Shown piece after piece: positions 47,563 through 56,622 of a stretch of 64,000 nucleotides of DNA; the first letter of the stretch is position 1, and each line of letters starts with the position of its first letter. The position numbers and the translations under genes were made by a program. Source of the stretch: Turbatrix aceti (Eukaryota; Nematoda; Chromadorea; Rhabditida; Panagrolaimidae). The DNA lies in assembly GCA_963969345.1 (NCBI GenBank), contig OZ017770.1, positions 1,187,246 through 1,251,245 of the forward strand, written 5' to 3'. Below the pieces are notes generated by a model. The model searched no databases. It saw nothing but the letters and a program-made list of their open reading frames with translations, and was not told where the DNA came from.

Positions 47563-47672
47563 CCGGTGAAGATTTACTATCTCATTGTCAACAAGAAGGC
47601 AGATAAACAAATCATGAGAAGTGTACAGGGCAAACTCGACGTTCTCCGAACGATTGATCTTAACAATGCTGG
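47563..47672 (+). pseudogene. Fragment of SMARCAL1 last exon
   Basis: Sequence from GGTGAAGATTTACTATCTC through GATTGATCTTAAC repeats smrc-1 exon 6 (46922-47021) with scattered substitutions (ATTGTCAACAAGAAGGCAG against GTTGCCAACAAGACGGCCG). There is no matching upstream helicase sequence, so this is a truncated duplicate lying between the two full genes. Confidence 0.8.
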
Positions 47673-49153
47673 AAAACTACTGGCAATCTCATTATTTTTG
47701 GTGATTGAATCTTTTGTTTTGTTGCTATTTTTGTTGTGCCTTTCAGAGCGCTATTCAGTGTCATTGCAATCATTTGATCAGTAGCGCTTTTGCGGCAAAA
47801 CAAAGAACTTATTAGCATATCCTGTATTTTGTTTAGAAAAAAATGGCGGGGTTTTTTATTCATCGGTCCTTGTTGTTTTGGTCTTGGCTCATTTTGAACG
47901 TCCGCGTCTGCATTCAACGCAGTGCAATGCCGACCTTTTCTTTTCGTATGTTGTGTGTCGGGGATGAGGTGCGCATTTTTTTATCGAAAAATCGGTACTT
48001 TGTGAGTTGCAGCTGGTTGTTCCTGTTATTCTGCAGCAATAAACGGTTCGAACTGCCAACATAGTGTTTTTGCTTTTTATGAGAATTAGCACAACCGAAA
48101 ACAATTTGTACCTGGATAGTCAGGTACAACATCTTTTTTAAATTTATTTTTTACAAGCATACAAATGAAAAGAAAGTAATGAAAAATGAATAAGAAAAAA
48201 TATTTGGAAGACACAAGCAAAAAATAACTGATTTTCTGCATGTTACCTTGCCCTCAACAAGCAAGGTAACATGCAGAGTGTTGATTTTTTTGACTAGGAA
48301 AAAACTAGCCGGAACATTAATGCAGGAGGGGCAACCGCCGTATTCGCATCGCGGAAGCATGGCGGCGCAAACCGCCGCCCGTTGGCCGCTCCTTCAGGGT
48401 TGAGCAAGAAAAACAGCAATCGCGCGCGGTGTGCAAGCCATCGAGTCGAGCTAACCAACACTTGTGAGTGTGCAACTTGTAATTTGAAACAGTTTCGTTG
48501 CATTTTTGCCAAATCTGACAGTTTGTCGATTTCAATTTATGATTTATAGTTTAACATGTACGCGATCCGGCTTTGTTCTTACTTGTTAAGGCGGCTCACT
48601 TTCAGCGCCTCAACAACTGCATCCTTTACTGCCTTATTTTTTTTCGATTGCGTGCTTGCTTGTTCACAAACAAATATTCAGTTTTTTTCCGTATGATTTT
48701 ACTTGTAAAATAATTTTTCAAACTTTTGTACAGAAAATTGCATTTATTTTAATTTGCTCGTGATTATACTTTTGGTAAAAAAATCATTGTTTCTGACGGT
48801 GATAATCACAAAGATCACCATCGAAAACTCAAAAATGCTATTTTTCACTTTCTTCTACCCTATTTGTAATTTCTGCCATTTCTTCACTATTATGTTTTGC
48901 TGCTCTTTCAGTGAGCCCATTTGAGCGACCCGTGACTATCCTTGCCTCTCCGTTGGCAAAAAAGTGTTCGCTCGGACGCTTACATAAATAGGTAGCGCGT
49001 GTACCGATGCATTTTTTTAAAAAGGTATGGTAGGGAACCATGTGTTCGCAAACTTGGTTACCCTGCTAAAAAATACTTTTGACTGTTTGTCCATAAAAAA
49101 TTGCTGCAACGATCTATTGTATCAATATTTCTTTTATTTGATAGCTTTTTCTT
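47673..49153. other. Spacer between SMARCAL1 paralogues
   Basis: Includes a strong hairpin at 48236-48276. A 67-codon ATG frame on the minus strand (49041-48838) has no splice context and is not called. Otherwise nothing recognised. Confidence 0.4.
48236..48276. repeat. Perfect inverted repeat, 16-bp arms, 9-nt loop
   Basis: CTGCATGTTACCTTGC and its exact reverse complement are separated by CCTCAACAA. The stem extends by one more T-A pair. It could be a stem-loop in a transcript or the trace of a mobile-element end. It is short for a miRNA precursor. Confidence 0.8.
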
Positions 49154-49164
49154 GACGCGAAAAT
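49154..49164 (+). promoter_or_regulatory. GACGCGAAAAT element, second copy
   Basis: Identical to the element before smrc-1 and set in a longer shared block (TTCTTGACGCGAAAAT). The duplication therefore carried promoter sequence. Confidence 0.45.
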
Positions 49165-49190
49165 AGCTCCCTCGATTTTAAACTTCTGTA

Positions 49191-49202
49191 CGTTGTTTTT
49201 AG
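49191..49202 (+). promoter_or_regulatory. SL acceptor of SMARCAL1 paralogue
   Basis: CGTTGTTTTTAG ends 3 bases before the ATG at 49206, the position equivalent to the acceptor of smrc-1. Confidence 0.45.
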
Positions 49203-49205
49203 ATT

Positions 49206-51212
49206 ATGAACGAAAACACCGCACATCCTCGGCAGCATGCAACTGCTCCTAATGCTCAACCTTCTGTTGCAAGGTCTTCTTCTCACCGCGCTGTTTCACT
49301 GCGTTATCCACAGTTCCGGAGATCTGCTTTGGCAACCGGTACTTCCGTGCTTTATCGGTCCTACAATCGTACTCAATCTGCTCACCCGTATGGCCGCGGT
49401 AACTCAAATCAGTTTGCTCCCTCAACCCAGAATGCCTTGCCGCCGAATATGTCTTTGCACAAAGCTGAGTTCTTCATTGTTAACAAAGATTTGTTCAAGG
49501 TAGAAGTTTACCTTTTGAGTGCAATTTCTACATTTTGACGTTTAGATCGAATTCACAGGGGTTCGAAACGATGTGAAACAGGCGTTTGCATCACTCGCTT
49601 GTTTCATTAGTGACGATGTCTACAACTTTCCTTGGAGGGCTCACCAAACAGCTCTGGATCTTTGCACAGAGAAAGGCATCAGAGTTTCTGATATTCCTAA
49701 AGGACTGCTTCGCGAGTGGTGTTATCTGAGCGCGAAAGAAATCCACGACGATGAGCTGCTCAAAATTGACACCAGTTTGTTATATTGTCTTTATCCTTTT
49801 CAACGGGATGGTATAAAGTGAGTTCTTTTCAAGTTACAGCTAGCCAAAAAATATTTTTAGATTCGGTATTTCCAAAAACGGTCGAGTGCTTATTGCTGAT
49901 GATGCGGAATTGGGCAAGTCCATTCAGGGTCTTGGAATTGCTCGTTACTACCGCGAAGAATGGCCACTGGTCATTGTTTGTACCTCACAGAAGAAGAAAT
50001 TCTGGATTGAATCGGTCAAACGCTTTCTGCCAACATGCACCGTGAAGTCCGTGGCAACTGCCAATGACGTCAACAATTTTGCTGCCAATCTTGATACCGT
50101 TTTCGTCACAAGCTATGCCAACATTGGTAGAAATAACTATGTTGAGAATAACGGACCTCGAGTTCTGATCTTTGTGCGTTATTCTAAAAAATAAAACCTA
50201 ATAGAAGTTTCATAATTTATAGGACGAAAGTCACGTAATTAAAAGTTTTGAATCCTTTCGCACCAGAGCCGCCCTCAGGATGTCAACCAAAGCTTCACGA
50301 ATCATACTTCTCAGCTCGACGCCACCCATTAAACGACCATTTGAATTTTACATTCAAATTCGTATGATGCGTCCTCAACTATTTCCAATTAGGTCAGCAT
50401 TCGAAGCACGATATTGCGGACGCCTGGGAGCAACACAAGCTCACGTACGTTTGTGCTTTATTATTTCTTTCATAGTTATTGCACTCTAGGAACTATGGCG
50501 AGTGCTTACCGACATCATTATGATTCGACGTGAGATGTCTGATGTGGAGCATATGCTGCATCCGAGAACCCGTACAACTGTGATGATTACGGATTCAAAT
50601 ATCAATACGCCGTTGCTTGAAGAACTTCGTAAAAGAACTGAAAACATAATCTCGAGTCCCAATTTTTGTAACAATCCAACTTTCCTAGACTTTTTCCGTG
50701 AATCTGCACTGGCAAAAGCTCCTACCAGCGTTGACTACGTTCTCAACATACTGAAGGAACGCGACGTGTCTGAGAAGGTGCTGGTGTTTGGTCATCACTC
50801 GTTCACCCTCGACACTATATGCGCGGCGCTTTTCCGTGAGAATATTGGTTATATTCGCATCGATGACACAACCATGAATCGTGTCGGGCTGTGCAACAGC
50901 TTTCAGACTGATCCGAAAGTCCGTGTCGCAGTTTTGAATTTTACCGCTGCAGGCTTTGACATCTCACTTAACTCAGCTTCTTTTGTGGTCTTTGCAGAGT
51001 TGCACTATGCGCCTGGTGTAAGTGGGCTTTTTGTACGAAACAATTTTGTTTTTATTAATTTTTAGGCTCTACTGCGGGCTGAAAACTGTGTTCCTCGCCT
51101 TGGACAGTCGAGGCAGTTGGATATTTACTATATCGTTGTCTCCAATACAGCCGATCAGATAATCGTGAATACCACCTGGCCATTGTCTGCCCAACAAACT
51201 TTGAACCCATGA
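49206..51212 (+). CDS. Diverged SMARCAL1 paralogue, catalytically broken
   Basis: Six exons at the same positions and phases as smrc-1: 49206-49499, 49546-49817, 49861-50173, 50223-50444, 50490-51017, 51066-51212; 591 residues, no premature stop, all splice sites present. It aligns to smrc-1 throughout, including the YNRTQSAHPYGRGNSNQFA stretch. The ATPase motifs are damaged. Motif I is DDAELGKSIQ (first P-loop Gly to Glu), motif II DESH is kept, SGTP is now SSTP, motif V TAAGVGITLTAA reads TAAGFDISLNSA, and motif VI AEDRVHRLGQ reads AENCVPRLGQ. Exon 4 is 9 codons shorter, and the C-terminus ends early in an unrelated tail (QQTLNP). It is either a young dying copy or an ATPase-dead paralogue kept for another use, such as competing for fork or RPA binding. 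Confidence 0.85.
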
Positions 51213-51540
51213 ACGTAATCGTTTTTAAAAACATGATAAGCAAGTTGTTCCTTTAATTTAGGTTAGTGTTAATTTTTTGTGACTAAATATTCTTAATAAA
51301 TTGATATCAATGTGCCACGCATTACCTGTCAGCATAGCTAACCGACTTCTTCGTTGTTTTTTTCATTGACTAACTGTAAATATGGGAAGTTTATTTAGCA
51401 GCAATAGTTCTTGCGAATTACAAAAACAAAATAATAGCAAATATTAAGTATCAGAATGGTTTCTATAGGACTCCGGTGATATATTGCTTAGCATTTAAAG
51501 CGCGGCTTGGTTATTACTAAGTAAGTACAACAAAACTGTT
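51213..51540. other. Short convergent intergenic region
   Basis: 3' ends of the SMARCAL1 paralogue and the BMP-like gene face each other. AATAAA at 51295 fits polyadenylation of the former. Confidence 0.4.
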
Positions 51541-53634
51541 TTACAAGCAACTGCAGGACGATACAATCATCCGTGGATAATTTTTTAACACCACATTTCC
51601 GTTGTCATCGTAGAAGAGTATCGTTAGAGAATCCAATTTTTCCGGAGAACAACAAACTTTTGGAATATTAGAGTTACGATTGATTGTATTGAATATCGAT
51701 TGAAGAATGGCATGGTTAGCCGGATTTTTGCCCTGCAATGTTTTTGATAATTTTAAGCTTCAAAGAAGGGAGGAAAGTTAGAACTAACCATGCTAGTTGG
51801 ATAATCACAAGTTCCGGCGCAGTAATACGCGTTGAAACTTCGAGGCGCAATTATGACATTTTGCCATCCGATTTCGGCAAAATCAACGGTAAAGGGAAGT
51901 CGTTTGCATGACTAAACTATTTTTATTTGTTTTGACAAAAAAATTAAATCCAACCTGTGTATCGGTGTTGTTAACGGGCAAAATTGGACGATCAGTTTTT
52001 TTTGTTGTCAGATTTTCGTCCTCTGCCATGCCGAAACCCATCATGGGGTCATTCTTATACTTTTTATTGTGGTTTTTACGATGCTTGTGCTTTCGGCGAC
52101 GCTAAAAAACACGTTATATCCATTTTTAAACTCATGCAAAAAATAATACCGAAAGACGTGCAGTAAGCATGGATGGTCCCTGCTTTACAATTTTTTCAAT
52201 GTCACTGCGCCGGCGATCGTGATCCGGTGTCTGGTACATGTACATGTCATGCTTCAATAACTTGAATTCCTTATCGTTGACGTCGTTGTCATGATTGTAG
52301 GTGTAATAGGTTGCATAGTCCGTGGATCTCTTCGAACGCTTGAACTTGTTGCTGTTTTTTGAATTTTCCCTTTCCGAGGACAGCCCATTGTTCAGAGTTT
52401 CTTGATGAAGGTTCTTCGTTTGAACAAATAAGAATGGCGCACAGCGGTTGAGCACGAACTGATTCATCATTAGTCGATAGTTGCGCAAGAACTGAACAAT
52501 TATCCGGTTCTTGCCGGCGTGCTTAATTTTCTGAGCAATATTCGTGACGTCCCAGATCAGCGAACGCTTGTACAGACGCATATTGGTCATCGGTATAATT
52601 GTTGCATTTTCGTGGGACATTAAATGTGGAATTTCAAGTACTTTTGCGGAAAATATATGTTTGAGTGACTTGTGCTTTTCTGCGTCGACTTTTGTCGGCG
52701 GATAAAAGTGAATCTCAGCTTTTGTGATCTGCAATATCCTCTTTTTTGTTATTCTTCAGTTGTGCACAAAAAAAAGTTTGACAAAATACTTGCCATTTCA
52801 TTATCAGTGATTTTGTTCAAGTCAAAGACAAGCGCTTGTTTTCCGTTTAACATTCCTGAAAGCGGACCAATGCGTCATAAATTTGTCGCATACAATGTCT
52901 CTCTGGAGATTCTGACAATGTAAAAGACGTTCCGTGTCACCCAACTTTGGACTCCCCTGAGATGGGCTGTTTTTTAAACAATGGCTTTGCTTCTCTCCCG
53001 AATACAACAAAAAGTTACAACTTTTTGACACAGGTTTTGGAAGCGTCTGTGACCACTCGTGCCTGCCAAACAATATTTTTTGGAATCTGTTTTGCAAATA
53101 AACAATAATTGGATTTCCCCGTTTGAATGACTCTTAAGCAGGGCTTCCGATTATCTAAAACAAATAAACTATCGTTACAGTAGAAAAAATCGGATCGTTT
53201 TGGTAACTATCTACTTTGAAATTAACGGCTTTTCCGCCTCGCTAATGATGCCCACTTTGACTCACCTTCATACGGCAAAATATTGCGAAGTGTTGCATCG
53301 TATGGGAATGAGATATTAGTTTCGTACAACTCGCGCATGTACTCGGCAGCTGCATGTTGAGAATTGTAAGCTGTCGGATGTTTATGGTCGCCTAAAGTTG
53401 CGTTACGCAAAAGATATTTTTGCTGGCTTTTACAGATTTGTGAAATCAAAACTTACTTGTAGGGTCTTTGACGTCAAGTAAGTTGGTCATTACTTTGTGG
53501 AACTTATGAACATGGTTTTGGAATGCATAATTGCCGTCTTTGTCATTTTGAAGTGCCTCCGGATAGGGGTTCAAGATTCGACTGCTTGCCAGCGCAGGCC
53601 AGGCTATGAAAATCAGCAGCAAAGTGATTTTCAT
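51541..53634 (-). CDS. BMP-like TGF-beta ligand
   Basis: Exons: 53634-53457, 53391-53266, 52855 to about 52790, 52728-52150, 52101-51955, 51911-51789, 51732-51541. The first 16 residues are a signal peptide (MKITLLLIFIAWPALA). The prodomain has YMRELYE, ALVFDLNKI and AEIHFYPP, typical of BMP prodomains. A furin site RSKR lies in the fourth exon. The mature domain begins CKRLPFTVDFAEIGW, then IIAPRSFNAYYCAGTC, NHAILQS, VCC and ends SCSCL, giving the seven knot and linkage cysteines. This is a BMP-type ligand (DBL-1 or TIG-2 class by look) acting through SMADs. The tail after the RSKR site is unusually long and basic (RRRKHKHRK) before the first knot cysteine. At the third intron the best donor (52789) and acceptor (52729) do not keep frame; a weaker pair does. 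Confidence 0.88.
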
Positions 53635-53639
53635 GGCAT
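53631..53639 (-). promoter_or_regulatory. Two-codon uORF overlapping the start
   Basis: On the minus strand ATG-CCA-TGA begins five bases before the main ATG and its stop overlaps it (ATGA). Ribosomes starting at the first ATG would terminate on the true start, which may damp translation. Confidence 0.45.
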
Positions 53640-53648
53640 TGGTTTATT

Positions 53649-53662
53649 CTGAAAATAAAATA
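53649..53662 (-). promoter_or_regulatory. Acceptor upstream of BMP-like gene
   Basis: TTTTATTTTCAG lies 14 bases before the ATG on the minus strand. Probable SL acceptor or 5'UTR intron end. Confidence 0.4.
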
Positions 53663-54186
53663 GGTTTAGTATGGGCACAAAAAAAGGAAAATCGTCTTGA
53701 GCGTAATAATTTGAGTCAACTATAGCGTGTCGAGCTAAACTTCTTAAAAGACGGCAAGTGCTTGGTCATAATAGTCCCCAAAACCCCGCCTTGTCAACCG
53801 AAGCAGCTACATAGTAGTAGTACAGTACTGTGCAGGGTGGGAGACACCAACCGCGAACAACGGCATCATTGATACAGCGTGTTGTTCACACAGGTTCACT
53901 GCCCCGACATCGCGCAACCACAAAAATTTTCATAATTAACTACCGCCAAACATCTGGTATAATTTTTAGACGACACAAAAAAAGAGACCACCACAAATTG
54001 CGTCCCCATTTCGGTGAAAATAAGCATTGAAATCAAATGCGCTAACAACCGCGGGGAGGACAAACAAGGTATTGTGCCAAGGCTTTCTTAATTGAAAAAA
54101 AAGTGATTGAACAACGCAAGCGAGGAAAAAAAGGTATGTGCAATAACGGTCGGTCGCAGTTCAATATGACAAAAACCCTGCAATAA

Positions 54187-54399
54187 TCAAGAAAAAATTG
54201 TATGCAAACAAAACCACCGGACTGCCAACTGTGAGCTGTGAGTGGTGTCAAATGTTATTGATAGGTCACCCCAAAACGGCAAAAAATCGCAAATGGCGGG
54301 CGGTCGCTGTAACGCAACCAAATACATAAATGCCAGTGCAAATATGGCGCCAACTAAACAGAGTGAAGCAATGAGTGATTGCTTGCTGGCTATCTTCAT
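54187..54399 (-). CDS. Possible small membrane-anchored peptide
   Basis: A 70-codon ATG frame begins MKIASKQS and continues into a hydrophobic segment (residues 8-31, LIASLCLVGAIFALAFMYLV), then a short polar part. A GTGCAG lies 6 bases before the ATG. No family is recognised and there is no second exon, so it may be the first exon of something unseen or chance. Confidence 0.2.
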   Translation of the reverse strand: MKIASKQSLIASLCLVGAIFALAFMYLVALQRPPAICDFLPFWGDLSITFDTTHSSQLAVRWFCLHTIFS

Positions 54400-54988
54400 G
54401 ATTACCTGCACTTTATAGTTCAACCCGGAAAGCTAAATATTTGCAATCGCATCGGAACGAACTGCGTTTCGCGAGATGAGTGGTGATGGCGTGCCATTCA
54501 TAGGACCGCGTTAAGCAGATAAACGGTGATGGATGAAAATGGACTAATGCCTACCAGGTTGTCAGTTGTTGCATTTCGTTAAAATAACAATATCGCCTAT
54601 CATCAAAACATTTCGGCCGCCATTGCTTGTTTTACATCACTTTGGAGCAAGAGACGCCGGCTGCCTGGTGGTCGGCAGTGACAAGCATACCCGATCACCT
54701 GGCTTATGCAACTAATTCAACTGCATACGTACCCCATTTTCTTTTTAAATGACACAAACGAAGGAAGGTTCATTTACCCGTCTGGCTGGTCTCTGGGCCT
54801 CCCCCCTCTTCACCTCATCTCACCGTATGCCGTGATTTCGGAAAGCCATTAGGGCAGCCAAGTATGAAGAGGAAACAATTTTAAACCGAATACACCAACT
54901 CATGAATAATATATCATCCCGGTAGTTATGGCATCAAGTCTAGTTCAAAGCCTGCTTTTTATGATGCTCAATGACACAGAAAAAATCA
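54400..54988. other. Intergenic
   Basis: Between the BMP-like gene region and the enoyl-CoA isomerase 3' end. Nothing recognised. Confidence 0.4.
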
Positions 54989-55892
54989 TCACATCTTTGA
55001 GCCAAATTTCCTAGCAATCAGATTCATAGTTTCTTTGGAGTGCATTTTCTTCAGCAACAAATTCTCCTCCTTATTGTTGGCGTCATGCATTTTTTGGCGC
55101 CATTCGTCGTCACGTAGTAGTTTTTTGGTCATCAGAAGCGACTGAAAAATAAAAACATGGATTAATACGCTTGTTTTCCAACGTATACCTCAGGAGCAAG
55201 TGAATTCTCAAATCTTTGAACAACTTTGGACGCTTCGCTCGAAAAGTTTGCCGAAGGCATAATTCGGGAAATAAAACCAAAACTCAGCGCCTCATCTGCT
55301 GTAAACTTCTCAGAGAACAAGGCCATTCTGGCCGCTTGTGGATAACCCATCAACGCAGAGAAGGATTTACTGGAAGTGCCTTCAGGCAGAAGACCCATTG
55401 CCGTGAAAGGGCACAGAAAGTACGCGTGTTGAGCCGCAATGACATAGTCACAGCATGAGAGCATGGTGCACGCGACGCCGATAGCCGGTCCGTTTACCAG
55501 TGCCACAATCACCTTTTGGTGGTCGATAAGGTGGTCAATAAATCGCGCGTATCTGCTCAGAGCTTTAGCCCTAAAGCACATTTAATAAATTCAGTTTGTT
55601 GGGACCACATTTTTACCCCGCATTCAATAGCTCCACGCTGAATTCATTGCCACTGGAATATATGTCACCGGTTCCCGTAAACACCGTAAAAAGTGTGTCC
55701 GGATCATGTGCTGACTGCACAAGAGCATTTATTAAAGTTTCATAGCCCTGAAAAGCTTAGATAACATTACACGAATATTTATAAACTATGACTTACGTCA
55801 CCGGCGATGGCATTACGTCGATGTGGACGATTGAAAGTTATCCAGTACGATTTGTTTTTTTTTTCAACGATGATGTCTTGACTCGGAGACAT
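54989..55892 (-). CDS. Peroxisomal enoyl-CoA isomerase (ECI2-like)
   Basis: Four exons in phase: 55892-55797, 55747-55617, 55570-55189, 55141-54989; 253 residues. A crotonase fold: FNRPHRRNAI at the N-terminus, the oxyanion-hole stretch YSSGNEF (ECI2 has YCSGNDL), VNGPAIGVACTML, and GLLPEGTSS, whose Glu matches the catalytic Glu of ECI2 (SPEGCSS). The protein ends SKM, an accepted variant of the peroxisomal targeting signal PTS1. It should move a 3-enoyl double bond to the 2-trans position so that unsaturated fatty acids can enter beta-oxidation. It lacks the N-terminal acyl-CoA-binding domain seen in some ECI2 proteins. The start ATG is the only one before the fold. Confidence 0.9.
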
Positions 55893-56622
55893 TTTCTATA
55901 TCAAACTGACCTGTAGGTTTTATTGATTGTGGACTGCCCGACTCTACGGACTATTTTGGGGAAAAGGTGTGTTGTGCTTTGTAGTCTCGGCCTATGACCC
56001 CCACCAAACATTGTCGCTGCGTGTGTTTTTCAAATTCCGGGAGAACAATAAACCTTGCAAAAAGAAATTTAATGCATCTCTTTATTATCAAAGTGTTTTT
56101 GTTACACGTTTCCAGTAAGCAAACAATAGCAATATTACGTAGATGAAAAAAAGAAGAATTTTTTTCATCAATTCAAAGCAGATTTAGTTGTAATTAATTG
56201 CATTTTTTAAAATTTAAGTTTCCGCCTTCTGTTTTATTTTTAGAAAATAAAATTAGTCAAAATGTAAAATTGATGTGGCAGAAACAATCTAAAGCACGAT
56301 TACTGTTGACTCTGTGTGACAGCTTTAGGCACATTATTTGCACATCATACAAAAAAAACTCAAATTTTGACACATTTTTGGTTATCGGTTTGCGCAAAGC
56401 TTTTTTACTTCTTTCCGTTTAACCGGGAATATGTTTTTTTACTTCTGACGCACTAGATTTTTCGCCAGTTGTATGAAAAACGAATCAACTTTGACCCAGG
56501 TCTTGTACCTTGCCTGTTCTGTTACACAGTTATTATATTCCAACGTTTCGGTAGTATAAATGTGATATTCGAGACGCTTATTGCGTCACCTTTGTTGAAC
56601 TTTACTCCAATCAGCATTCATA
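55893..56622. other. Divergent region, isomerase / SBK-type kinase
   Basis: Holds the promoters of both head-to-head genes. Several short frames show no coding character. Confidence 0.45.

Noticed and set aside
48838..49041. 67-codon ATG frame on the minus strand between the SMARCAL1 copies
   Set aside because: No splice context, no recognised family and no regulatory signals; probably chance or a decayed fragment.
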